From Halothiobacillus sp. 35-54-62 (GTDB lineage: Bacteria; Pseudomonadota; Gammaproteobacteria; Halothiobacillales; Halothiobacillaceae), in assembly GCA_002281295.1 (NCBI GenBank), contig NCFS01000015.1, positions 1 to 33,962 on the forward strand: a DNA stretch of 33,962 nt, given 5' to 3'. Under the pieces are notes generated by a model, which saw nothing but the letters and a program-made list of their open reading frames with translations, was not told the origin of the DNA and made no database searches. A program made the translations under genes and the position numbers. Numbering within the stretch: position 1 is the stretch's first letter; every line of letters begins with the position of its first letter. Positions 23,694-33,000 of this stretch are shown one piece after another.

Positions 23694-26600
23694 ATGTTGA
23701 AATCCATTATTGAAGCGTCGATTAAAAACCGCGTGTTGGTGTTGCTTTTGGCCGCGATTTTGGCCGTGGTGGGCTGGTATTCGTGGCGGGCCACCCCGCT
23801 GGATGCCATTCCCGATTTATCCGATACACAGGTGATTATTAAAACGAGCTACCCCGGCCAATCGCCGCAGGTGGTGCAAGATCAAGTCACCTATCCTTTG
23901 ACTACCACCCTGCTTTCGGTGCCCGGCTCCACGGCGGTGCGCGGGTATTCGTTTTATGGCGACTCGTATATTTATGTGACCTTTAAAGATGGCACCGATT
24001 TGTATTGGGCACGCTCGCGGGTGTTGGAGTATTTAAATCAAGCCAAGGCGAGCCTGCCCGCTGGTGTTAACCCTCAGCTTGGCCCCGATGCCACTGGGGT
24101 GGGCTGGGTGTATGAATATGCGCTCACCGATCCCTCGGGCACGATGAACTTGTCAGAGCTCACCACCCTGCAAAACTGGTTTATGAAGTTTCAGTTGCAA
24201 ACCGTGCCGGGCGTAGCGGAGGTGGCCACCGTGGGCGGCATGGTGCAGGAGTATCAGATTGTGGTGGACCCTGATCGGCTGCGCGCGTTTGGGGTATCGC
24301 TCGATACCCTGCGCAAAGCGGTGGCGGCGGGTAATCAGGAAGTGGGCGGCGGGGTTTTGGAGCTTGGCGGCGCGGAATATATGGTTACCAGTCGCGGGTA
24401 TCTTAAAAGCGTGGCGGATATCGAGCGCATCCCCGTGGGCGTTACCGCGAGTGGCACACCCATTTTAGTGCGCGATTTAGGCACCGTGCGCTTGGGCCCC
24501 GCATCCAGGCGCGGCGTGGCCGATTTAGATGGCAAGGGCGAGGTGGTGGGCGGCATTATCGTGATGCGGTCAGGCGAAAATGCCCGCAGTGTGATTGAGG
24601 CGGTAAAAACCAAGCTCGAGCACTTAAAGCCCAGCTTGCCCAAGGGGGTTGAGATTGTGCCGGTGTACGATCGCTCGGGCGTGATTGATCGGGCGGTGGA
24701 TACCTTAAGCCATAAGCTCGTTGAAGAATTTATCGTGGTCGCGCTCGTGTGCATTATTTTTTTGTGGCATTTTCGTTCTGCGATGGTGGCCATTATCAGC
24801 TTGCCGCTTGGCGTTCTGATGGCATTTATTGTGATGCACGCGCAGGGCATTAACGCCAATATCATGTCGCTGGGGGGTATTGCGATTGCGATTGGCGCCA
24901 TGGTGGATGCCGCCATTGTGCTGGTTGAAAATACCCATCGACACCTAAGCGATTACGCGCGTCAACACGGCGCGCCGCCCGTGGGTGAGGCGCATTGGCA
25001 GCTCATTGCTAAATCATCGGGTGAGGTGGGGCCGGCGCTTTTTTTCTCGCTGTTGATTATTACCCTCTCGTTTATTCCGGTGTTTACCCTGCAAGCGCAA
25101 GAAGGCCGGATGTTCGCACCGCTCGCGTTCACTAAAACCTATGCCATGGCGGCAGCGGCGGGTTTGGCCGTTACCCTCGTGCCGGTTTTGATGGGTTATT
25201 TTATTCGGGGTCGCATTCCCGATGAGCATAAAAATCCGCTCAATCGCGGGTTAATCGCCCTGTATCGCCCGATGCTGACCACCGCATTGCGCTTTCCTAA
25301 AACACTGGTGGGCTTGAGCTTGGTGTTTGTGTTGTCGATGGCGTTGCCCTTGGCGGGCGTGGGGGGGTATTTAGCGCCCTTGAAGTGGGTTGGCACGAGC
25401 GATTGGCAGCAGCGGGTTAGTGGCTGGCAATCGGCGTGGGCGAGTGATTGGGCGCAGCGTTTTGCTGGCCTGCCAAAAATCGCTGAACTCGGGCGCGGCT
25501 TGGGCAGCGAGTTTATGCCCACGCTCGATGAAGGCGATTTACTGTACATGCCCACCACCGCGCCGGGGTTATCCATTGGTGATGCACGGCTTTTGCTGCA
25601 ACAGGTCGATGCGCTGATTGCATCAGAACCCGAGGTGAAATCAGTGTTTGGTAAAATTGGCCGCGCCGATACCGCAACCGATCCCGCGCCCTTGGAGATG
25701 ATTGAAACCACCATTCAATTCAAACCCCAAAGCGAATGGCCGGCGGGCATGACGCTGCAAAAAATCATCGATAAGTTCAATGCCAAAATCCAGTTTCCGG
25801 GTTTGAACAACGCGTGGGTAATGCCGATTAAAACCCGCATCGACATGCAAACCACCGGCATTCAAACCCCTATTGGCGCGAAAATCACCGGGCCCGATTT
25901 AAGCGAAATTGCCCGCATTGGCCAGCAAGTTCAATCGGTGTTACTGCACGATGTGCCCGGCACCCGCACCGCCTATGCCGAGCAAACCACCGGCGGGCGC
26001 TATATCGAAATTACCCCCGATCGGGTGAAAGCCGCACGGTTTGGCTTGAATATTGGCGATATTCAAACGGTGATTGATACGGCGGTGGGCGGGGCTGAGG
26101 TGACCCAAACCGTCGAAGGGCTAGAGCGCTTCCCCGTCAGCATTCGCTACCCGCGCGCCGATCGCGATAGCATCGAAGCGCTTAAAAACCTGCCGATTGT
26201 GACGCCCACGGGCGCCACCGTGGCCTTGGGGCAGGTGGCCAGCATTGCCGTGACCGATGGCCCGCCGATGATTCGCTCGGAAGATAGCCGCCCCGCCGGC
26301 TTTGTGTTTGTGACCACCCAAGGCATCGATTTAGGCACGTATGTGAGCCATGCCCGCACAGTGGTCGATGCCAAAGTCGCCTTACCGCCGGGCTATGCCA
26401 TTAGCTGGACGGGGCAATATCAATACCTTGAGCGCGCCAGCAAGCGCTTAACGCAGGTGGTGCCGCTCACGCTCGCCATTATCTTTGTGCTGTTGTTTTT
26501 AATTTTTCGGCACGCGGGCAAAGCCTCATTGATTATGGCAAGCCTGCCCTTTGCCTTAGTGGGTGGGTTTTGGTTGCTCTGGGCGATGAATTTTGAGTTA

Positions 26601-26972
26601 TCCATCGCGGTGGCGGTCGGCTTTATCGCCTTAGCTGGGGTGGCGGCGGAATTTGGCGTGGTGATGCTAATTTATCTGGATCACGCCATTGATGAGCGCC
26701 GCGCGCAAGGGCGGCTGAACACCCGCGCTGATTTGGCGGAGGCCATTATGGAGGGCGCCGTGCTGCGCGTGCGCCCCAAAGCTATGACGGTGGCGGTGAT
26801 ATTGGCCGGGTTAATTCCGATTTTAATCGGCCACGGCACGGGCTCGGAGGTGATGAGCCGCATCGCCGCCCCCATGATCGGCGGCATGATAACCGCCCCC
26901 TTGCTGTCGATGATTTTGCTGCCCGTGATGTACTGGCTATGGCAGCGCCGAGGGTTGCCTGTGGCGGCGTAA
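23694..26972 (+). CDS. cusA: heavy-metal RND pump CusA (Cu(I)/Ag(I) type)
   Basis: This 1092-residue inner-membrane RND pump opens with MLKSIIEASIKNRVLVLLLAAILAVVG and has about 12 transmembrane helices and two large periplasmic loops. Motifs include ATPLDAIPDLSDTQVIIKT, GGIAIAIGAMVDAAIVLVEN (proton-relay helix) and GAVLRVRPKAMTVAVILAGL. Methionines M619 (DLLYMPTT), M669 (APLEMIETT) and M718 (RIDMQTTG) keep the 50- and 49-residue spacing of the E. coli CusA triad M573/M623/M672, which marks monovalent copper/silver rather than Zn/Co/Cd. A segment of about 45 extra residues (APLKWVGTSDWQQRV ... IAELGRG) follows a transmembrane helix before GSEFMPTLDEGD. It lies 12 bp after cusB. It would export metal using the proton gradient. 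Confidence 0.96.
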   Translation: MLKSIIEASIKNRVLVLLLAAILAVVGWYSWRATPLDAIPDLSDTQVIIKTSYPGQSPQVVQDQVTYPLTTTLLSVPGSTAVRGYSFYGDSYIYVTFKDGTDLYWARSRVLEYLNQAKASLPAGVNPQLGPDATGVGWVYEYALTDPSGTMNLSELTTLQNWFMKFQLQTVPGVAEVATVGGMVQEYQIVVDPDRLRAFGVSLDTLRKAVAAGNQEVGGGVLELGGAEYMVTSRGYLKSVADIERIPVGVTASGTPILVRDLGTVRLGPASRRGVADLDGKGEVVGGIIVMRSGENARSVIEAVKTKLEHLKPSLPKGVEIVPVYDRSGVIDRAVDTLSHKLVEEFIVVALVCIIFLWHFRSAMVAIISLPLGVLMAFIVMHAQGINANIMSLGGIAIAIGAMVDAAIVLVENTHRHLSDYARQHGAPPVGEAHWQLIAKSSGEVGPALFFSLLIITLSFIPVFTLQAQEGRMFAPLAFTKTYAMAAAAGLAVTLVPVLMGYFIRGRIPDEHKNPLNRGLIALYRPMLTTALRFPKTLVGLSLVFVLSMALPLAGVGGYLAPLKWVGTSDWQQRVSGWQSAWASDWAQRFAGLPKIAELGRGLGSEFMPTLDEGDLLYMPTTAPGLSIGDARLLLQQVDALIASEPEVKSVFGKIGRADTATDPAPLEMIETTIQFKPQSEWPAGMTLQKIIDKFNAKIQFPGLNNAWVMPIKTRIDMQTTGIQTPIGAKITGPDLSEIARIGQQVQSVLLHDVPGTRTAYAEQTTGGRYIEITPDRVKAARFGLNIGDIQTVIDTAVGGAEVTQTVEGLERFPVSIRYPRADRDSIEALKNLPIVTPTGATVALGQVASIAVTDGPPMIRSEDSRPAGFVFVTTQGIDLGTYVSHARTVVDAKVALPPGYAISWTGQYQYLERASKRLTQVVPLTLAIIFVLLFLIFRHAGKASLIMASLPFALVGGFWLLWAMNFELSIAVAVGFIALAGVAAEFGVVMLIYLDHAIDERRAQGRLNTRADLAEAIMEGAVLRVRPKAMTVAVILAGLIPILIGHGTGSEVMSRIAAPMIGGMITAPLLSMILLPVMYWLWQRRGLPVAA

Positions 26973-27072
26973 TTTATCGGCAAAGTTGCCGCGTTTTTAT
27001 CATCGGCGCGGTATACGATGTCATAAAGATAGGTTAAAAAATCACCCTTTAACACGCAAAAGGAAATGGATT

Positions 27073-27480
27073 ATGGCAACAGCAGTTACTGATCTTCGCG
27101 GCATGACCGACGCGTTATTGACCGAATGCAAAGTGCAAAATATTCGTGATGTGGATCAACTTACCGAGGCACTGGCATCGCCCGCTGCCCGTAAACAGTG
27201 GGCAGACAAAGCGGGCATGCCAACGCAAGAGATTTTAACGTTGGCGAATCGGGCGGATTTATCACGCATCAATGGCGTTGGCGGCGCTTTTAGTGATCTG
27301 CTTGAAGCGGCCGGTGTGGATACGGTTAAAGAATTGGCTCATCGCCGTGCCGACAACCTGCACCAAAAGATGCTTGAGGTGAATGCCGAGAAAAAACTGA
27401 CCATGCGTGAACCCACGCCCGCACAAGTTGAAGACTGGATTGCTCAGGCCAAAACGCTGGGCGGTAAAATCAGCTATTAA
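27073..27480 (+). CDS. DUF4332 protein downstream of the cus genes
   Basis: This 135-residue soluble helical protein starts MATAVTDLRGMTDALLTE (AAGGAA seven nt before the ATG at 27073). It contains a helix-hairpin-helix-like RADLSRINGVGGAFSDLLEAAGVDTVKELAHR and ends in QVEDWIAQAKTLGGKISY, as in DUF4332 proteins. Family function is unknown; the hairpin helices suggest nucleic-acid or protein contact. It lies 100 bp after cusA, with its own ribosome site and a strong terminator after it, so it may be co-transcribed with cus or independent. No metal-ligand cluster is present. Confidence 0.85.
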   Translation: MATAVTDLRGMTDALLTECKVQNIRDVDQLTEALASPAARKQWADKAGMPTQEILTLANRADLSRINGVGGAFSDLLEAAGVDTVKELAHRRADNLHQKMLEVNAEKKLTMREPTPAQVEDWIAQAKTLGGKISY

Positions 27481-27538
27481 AATTCCCCATGCCCGAGCGA
27501 AGGGCGGGGGTAATCATCTAGCGCTGCCAGCGCCCGCG

Positions 27539-27575
27539 AACCGCGCGTTCCTTTTTGGAGCGCGCGGTTTTTTTA
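27539..27575 (+). terminator. intrinsic terminator after the DUF4332 gene
   Basis: AACCGCGCG and CGCGCGGTT (27539-27569) form a 9-bp GC-rich stem followed by a run of T. It lies 59 bp past the stop codon and ends the cus-DUF4332 region. Confidence 0.88.
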
Positions 27576-27608
27576 TGGGCTGATGGGTTGCGGCGTTATT
27601 TGGGCGAG

Positions 27609-29132
27609 TTAACGAGGGTAGGTGGGTAATTCAATCACATAGGTATCGACTGGCGCATTGGGGTCGATAACCGGGTTTTTTGGATTAGCATTACCCCAAT
27701 CGCTTTGCACCAGAATGCGGGTGCCGCTTGGGCTTGGGGTGACATTGGTTTGTGCCCAATAATTATTCACGGGAGCATTGCTGTAATGCCCCGTACTGCG
27801 ATGGTGCGCCACGCGGAAGGTTTTTCGCGTATCGACATTGGCGATCCAAACCTCTTGATCGATATAGGTTTGTGGGTCGGTCACGGGCGCGGTATTGCTG
27901 CCGTTATTAATGGTGCTGCCATAAGGTGAGCCGGTCACGCCCATGGCTACCCAGCCCGGCAGTTTCCACGCGCCGGCGCTGATGAGGGTGCTGGTGCGCG
28001 GATAGCCATCGCCGGTTTTCTCGCCCACAACGGTATAAACCGCGCCGGTGTTGAGGTTGGCGACCATTAAATTGCCATTACCGTTGCCAAATTTATCGTC
28101 GTATTGCGTACCGACCAGCAAATCTTCGCCTTGCGCGTTGATTGCGCTGTCCAGATGCTCGATGGCGTCAAAATTCACGGTGCGCACGATGCGGCCGGTG
28201 AGATCAAACACCACCGTGGTGTGGTTCGCCCAATCAGGCCAGGCCCAGCCCTTGCCCGATTTGAGCGGAAATGGCGTGGTGCCGCGTGCCTGCGCCACAT
28301 CAATGCCGCTGTAGCGGGTAATTGCCCCCGTGTTGGCATTAAACCCAAAGACATTCAGCCCCAACTGGCCATTCACATTCGGAATGCCGCCTGAGCCCAA
28401 GCCCCACAATTCGAGATTGCCGCCAGAATAAAACGGATAGCCCGCCCGCACGGGCCCGGTGGTTGGCCAGCCTTGCGCCTGCACATCGGGCATAAAATCG
28501 TGCAGCACGGTTTGCACGCCCGTTTCGACATTCAGCGCCATCATTTTCATGATGATCGTGCCGCCGTTTTCGCGGTTATCGATGTACACAAGCTTGGTAG
28601 GGTCGGTATGGCTCCAGTAAAACTGCTCGATGTCGGGCGGATTGATGGGCAGGAATTTGATAAAAGCATAGGTTCTGCCATCAAACATCGCCCAGCCTTG
28701 CTTACCGCCTGCGCTGGCTTGCGTCACATACAGCACGAAACGGGATTCATCGCTATTCCAAGCCTGCGTGGTGGGGTAGGCCGGAATAGCAACATTGGCG
28801 TTAAAATCGGCCCTCGCATCGGTGACCCGCACAATAAACGTGCCGGGGAAATCGGGGTCCTCCACGCGCTGGCCTTTGGCCGGTTTGGCGAGCGGCGAGA
28901 AGGGGCGCAGTGCCTTGCCATAGTCAATTAACCCGACGGAAGGATCGGCAGAAGGTGCTGGCGTGGGTGCAGGAGTCGGTGCAGGAGTCGGTGCTGGAGT
29001 CGGTGCTGGAGTCGGTGCTGGAGTCGGTGTCGGTGTTCCCCCGCCACCGCAGGCAGTCAGCATTGCGATCAGCAGCAGTGCCGGCGTTCGATGAGCCCAC
29101 TTAACGTAAGGGAGGTATAGAGACGGCAACAT
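27609..29132 (-). CDS. large lipoprotein with PTPA-repeat linker and beta-propeller-like body
   Basis: Starting at [20 protein letters not shown] (AAGGAG nine nt upstream; an in-frame ATG 27 bp earlier is less well placed), this protein of about 507 residues has a signal peptide ending in the lipobox LTAC followed by GGGG, then a (PTPA)n linker encoded by a 12-bp repeat. The body of about 420 residues has repeated aromatic beta-strand segments ([64 protein letters not shown]) that resemble TolB/WD-like propellers. It is probably anchored in the outer membrane. I do not recognise a catalytic motif. A palindrome sits in its leader. It converges on the DUF4332 gene. Confidence 0.75.
   Translation of the reverse strand: MLPSLYLPYVKWAHRTPALLLIAMLTACGGGGTPTPTPAPTPAPTPAPTPAPTPAPTPAPSADPSVGLIDYGKALRPFSPLAKPAKGQRVEDPDFPGTFIVRVTDARADFNANVAIPAYPTTQAWNSDESRFVLYVTQASAGGKQGWAMFDGRTYAFIKFLPINPPDIEQFYWSHTDPTKLVYIDNRENGGTIIMKMMALNVETGVQTVLHDFMPDVQAQGWPTTGPVRAGYPFYSGGNLELWGLGSGGIPNVNGQLGLNVFGFNANTGAITRYSGIDVAQARGTTPFPLKSGKGWAWPDWANHTTVVFDLTGRIVRTVNFDAIEHLDSAINAQGEDLLVGTQYDDKFGNGNGNLMVANLNTGAVYTVVGEKTGDGYPRTSTLISAGAWKLPGWVAMGVTGSPYGSTINNGSNTAPVTDPQTYIDQEVWIANVDTRKTFRVAHHRSTGHYSNAPVNNYWAQTNVTPSPSGTRILVQSDWGNANPKNPVIDPNAPVDTYVIELPTYPR
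28954..29035 (-). repeat. 12-bp tandem repeats encoding the PTPA linker
   Basis: Six tandem 12-bp units of the form GGTGC(A/T)GGAGTC (plus strand), the first slightly divergent, followed by a partial unit; three central units are identical. They encode (APTP)n in the lipoprotein. The unit is a multiple of three, so slippage would change linker length without breaking the frame. Confidence 0.9.
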
Positions 29133-29154
29133 AGTTAAACACTCCTTTGATTGG

Positions 29155-29175
29155 TGCATCGAAGGCTTCGATGCA
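29155..29175. promoter_or_regulatory. perfect palindrome (10-1-10) in the lipoprotein leader
   Basis: TGCATCGAAG-G-CTTCGATGCA is a perfect 21-bp palindrome ending 23 bp upstream of the lipoprotein ATG. It falls at about +3 to +23 of the transcript from the candidate promoter, so it may be a repressor site or a 5' RNA hairpin. Confidence 0.55.
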
Positions 29176-29184
29176 GTCGATTCC

Positions 29185-29213
29185 TAATCAATCGTAAAGA
29201 GTGTATGTGACAA
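29185..29213 (-). promoter_or_regulatory. candidate sigma70 promoter of the lipoprotein gene
   Basis: Minus strand TTGTCA (29208-29213) and TGATTA (29185-29190) are 17 bp apart; the -35 is good and the -10 weak. Confidence 0.4.
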
Positions 29214-29296
29214 ATTTCCCCGAGCCTAGTTGTATCGGATGGCGGGGGTAACTGTTCGCAGGCTTTTGATTTATATCCTATTTTAATGGCATTCGA

Positions 29297-29995
29297 CTAG
29301 CTGGCTTGAATATTCCAAATCGCCATGCCGATCGTATAAAGCCCAAAACCCAGCACCGCGCCGCCTGCTACCCAGCGCACCCATTTTTGGCGGGTAAAGG
29401 CCGAAAGCTGTGCGGCGAAGGCGCCCATCACCAGCAAATTGGGCAGGGTGCCGAGGCCAAAACCCAGCATCAAAAGCGCGCCTTGGCTGGCACTGCCAGC
29501 GGCCAGGGCCCAAATCAACACGCTATACACTAAGCCGCAGGGCAGCCAGCCCCACACAAAACCCAGTAAGAGCGCTTGCTTGGGTGTGCGCACCGGCATC
29601 AGTTTGCGGCCAAATGGCTCAATGTAGCGCCACAGGCGGGAACCGAAACGCTCGATGCGGGTTAGCCCGAACCACCAGCCGCCCACGTACAAGCCCATCA
29701 GCACCATAAAGCCGCCGGCAATCATCAATAGATAAAGCTGGGCGTGCTGCATCGGGATGAGCGACAACCCCAACGCGCCGATCAGCCCGGCAATCGCCCC
29801 CGCCAGCACATACGAGCTAATGCGCGCCAGGTTATAGGCCAGTAAATAGGGCAAGAGTTGTTGTGGCGTGGCGCGTTTTTCGGGCGGCAAGCCAAAGGTG
29901 AGCGCACCCACAATGCCGCCACACATGCCAATGCAATGCACGCCACCAAAAAAGCCCACCATTAAGGCGGCCCAAAACGTCATATCTGCGGGCAT
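29297..29995 (-). CDS. TauE/SafE-like (DsbD_2-type) membrane protein, possible copper/cbb3-oxidase accessory
   Basis: Starting at MPADMTFWAALMVGFFGGVHC (AGGAG five nt upstream; the upstream in-frame ATG at 30067 lacks such a site), this protein of about 232 residues has six predicted membrane helices. The opening GGVHCIGMCGGIVGAL, with Cys-His-Met-Cys in the first helix, and LLGFVWGWLPCGLVYSVLIWA in the middle are typical of the TauE/SafE (UreH-like) subfamily. Members of this group often accompany cbb3 oxidase assembly or copper-ATPase genes. A metal-handling role is plausible near the cus genes but is inferred. It diverges from hrpA with an 88-bp gap. Confidence 0.8.
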   Translation of the reverse strand: MPADMTFWAALMVGFFGGVHCIGMCGGIVGALTFGLPPEKRATPQQLLPYLLAYNLARISSYVLAGAIAGLIGALGLSLIPMQHAQLYLLMIAGGFMVLMGLYVGGWWFGLTRIERFGSRLWRYIEPFGRKLMPVRTPKQALLLGFVWGWLPCGLVYSVLIWALAAGSASQGALLMLGFGLGTLPNLLVMGAFAAQLSAFTRQKWVRWVAGGAVLGFGLYTIGMAIWNIQAS

Positions 29996-30083
29996 GAATG
30001 CTCCTATTGCTTTGGTATTTGATTGTCGGCGATTAAATACAAACCGGGCTTGATTCAACGCGGGCAAGCTCTAAACTGGCGCG

Positions 30084-33000
30084 ATGAATTTCGACCCCAA
30101 TTTGCAAGCCACGGCGCCATTATCCACCCAACCGGCCGACATTATCGCGTTTTTAGACGCGCATTTGCCGCAATTACCGCTAAGTGATCAGCCCGCCCTG
30201 GCTCGGCGGCTGGCGGGTTTGGCGCAAGCATTCCAGCAAAATCGGCTGGATACGGCCAAACTTGCCGACCTTGTGACCACCTTTGAGGTCAGCGCCGCCC
30301 TGCTATCCGAGCGCCGCGCCGCCGTTTTAACGCTCGATTACCCCGCAGAATTACCCGTTAGCGGCCAGCGCGAACCCATTATGGCCTTGCTGCGCGCGCA
30401 TCAGGTGGTGATTGTGGCCGGTGAAACCGGATCAGGCAAAACCACTCAGCTGCCCAAAATGCTGCTCGAACTGGGGTATGGCATCCGGGGGCAAATCGGC
30501 CACACCCAGCCGCGCCGCATTGCCGCGCGCAATGTGGCCAGCCGCTTGGCGGAAGAGTTGGGCGTCACGGGTTCTGGCGTGGTGGGCTACAAAGTGCGCT
30601 TTGCCGATCAAACCCGCGCCAGTTCGCGTGTGGCGGTGATGACCGATGGGATTTTGCTGGCCGAAATGCACAGCGACCCCGATTTGCTCAAATACGATGC
30701 GCTGATTATTGATGAGGCGCACGAGCGCAGCCTGAATATCGATTTTTTGCTCGGCATTGTGCGCCGCCTGCTCGATCGCCGCCCCGATTTTCGCTTGCTT
30801 ATTACCTCCGCCACCATCGACACCGAGCGATTTGCCACCCATTTCGCGCAAAAAAATACGGCGGGTGAGTGGCAAAACGCCCCGATTATCACCGTAGCGG
30901 GGCGCAGTTTTCCAGTGGAAACGCGTTATCGCCCGCTGGATGCGCGGCGCGCCGAATCACCCGATGACGAAGCGCAAGACCAAGAAAAAGACTTAGCCGC
31001 CGCGATTGTGGCGGCAGTCGATGAATTGCAGAGCGAAGCGCAAACCGCCACCGGCGGCGATATTTTGATTTTTTTACCGGGCGAGCGGGAAATTCGCGAG
31101 TGCGCGCAACGGCTTTCACGCCACGGCCTGCGCCACACCGAGATTTTGCCGCTATACGCGCGGCTTTCGGCGGCCGAACAACAGCGCATTTTTGCCCCGC
31201 ACATGGGGCGGCGCATCGTGCTTACCACCAATGTGGCCGAAACCTCGCTCACCGTGCCGGGCATCCATTACGTGATTGATTCGGGGCTGGCGCGCATTGC
31301 CCGCTACAGCCCGCGCTCGCGCATTCAAAAACTGAGCGTGGAGGCCATCTCGCAAGCCTCAGCCAACCAGCGGGCGGGGCGGTGCGGGCGCGTGGCGCCG
31401 GGCGTGTGCATTCGGTTATTTGATGAAGCCGATTTTACTGGCCGCCCCGCGTTTACCGATCCTGAGATTTTGCGCACAAACTTGGCTTCGGTTGTGCTGC
31501 GCCTCATCGAACTGCGCTTGGGTGAACCGGAGCATTTTCCGTTTATCGAGCCGCCCGATTCGCGCCAGCTGGCTTCCGCGCGACGCTTGCTGTTTGAGCT
31601 GGGCGCGCTGGATGATCGCCAGCGCATCACCCCGCTGGGGCGCCAACTCGCCCGCCTGCCGGTAGACCCCACCCTCGGGCGCATGGTGCTTTCAACCTTA
31701 AGTGCGGCCAATACCACCACCGTCGATGTGCTGATCGTGGTGGCATTTTTGTCGATACAAGACCCGCGTGAACGCCCGAGCGACCATGCCCCAGCGGCCG
31801 ATCAGGCGCACAGTGCCTTTCGCGTGCAAGATTCAGATTTTGCCGGCATTTTGGTGCTGTGGAGCCAGTGGCACCACGTGGTGCGCCACGAAAACCAGCG
31901 TCACCGGCGCGATTGGGCGAAAAAGCATTTTCTTTCCTACAACCGCCTGCTCGAATGGCATGATTTATTCGGCCAGCTGCGAGAAGCGGCCGACGAGCTG
32001 GCTAAAACCCAACTGCCTGATCCCGCGCCGCTCTGGGTGCCCACCGAGGCGCAGCCGGGCGATGCCGATGCGCTGCAAAAACGGCTCGATGCGTTGCATC
32101 AGGCCATGTTGCCGGGCTTGCTCGCCCAAATTGGCCTGCGCGATGAAGCCACCCGCACCGATAAGCACGAACCCAAAGATGCCAAAGATCAGCGCGGCAA
32201 AAAGCAGCGCACCCCCACGATTTATATCGGCGCCAATAACCGCCGCTTTCAAATCTTCCCCGGCTCTGCCTTGGCGAAAACCCAACCCAAGTGGCTGATG
32301 AGCGCCGAAATTGTAGAAACCACCCGCGTGTATGCCCGCATGAACGCGGCGATTAATCCGCGCTGGATTGAAGATCTGGCGCGGCATTTAACCACCGTGG
32401 AATACAGCGAGCCGCGCTGGGAAAAACCCAGTGGCCGCGTGGCCGCGTTTGAAACGGTTAAGCTCTTTGGCTTACCGATTGTAACCAAGCGCCGCATCGA
32501 CTTTGGCCGCATCGACCCGCTCGCCGCCCGCGCCGTGTTTATACGCGCCGCCTTGGTGGAAGGAGATTTTGAAAGCAATTTGAAATTTTGGCAGCACAAT
32601 CTTGCCCTAATCGACGAAATTCGTGAGATTGAAGCCCGCAATCGCCGCCCCGATTTACTGATTGACGACCAAACCCTGTTTGATTTTTACCAAACCCACC
32701 TGCCGGCCGAGGTGTTTGATGCGCACACCCTCGTGCGCTGGCTGAACATCACCCAGCCCCAAAAGCCCGCCGCACTCTGCATGACGCGCGAGGATTTGCT
32801 TACCCGTGAACCGGCGCAAAATGACCCGGCCGGCTTCCCCGATCGCCTCACGATGGGTAAATTCAGCTTGCCGCTGGCCTATCATTTTGCCCCGGGTAGC
32901 GCGGATGATGGCGTTACTTTGCGCTTTCCACTGGCCGCATTGGCGCAAATTGATGCCGATCGGGCGGGGTTTCTGATTCCCGGCTTGCTCAAAGAGAAAA

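Noticed and set aside
24335-25714. Long minus-strand frames (193 and 172 codons) within cusA
   Set aside because: cusA is continuous and strongly supported here; these are antisense frames without coding features.
28473-28931. 152-codon plus-strand frame opposite the lipoprotein
   Set aside because: Antisense shadow of a gene with signal peptide, lipobox and ribosome site on the other strand.
28954-29035. Tandem repeats considered as a CRISPR array
   Set aside because: Units are 12 bp without spacers and encode a regular PTPA protein linker.
31768-32298. 176-codon frame overlapping hrpA
   Set aside because: Same strand but a different frame from the continuous HrpA reading frame, which carries the helicase motifs.
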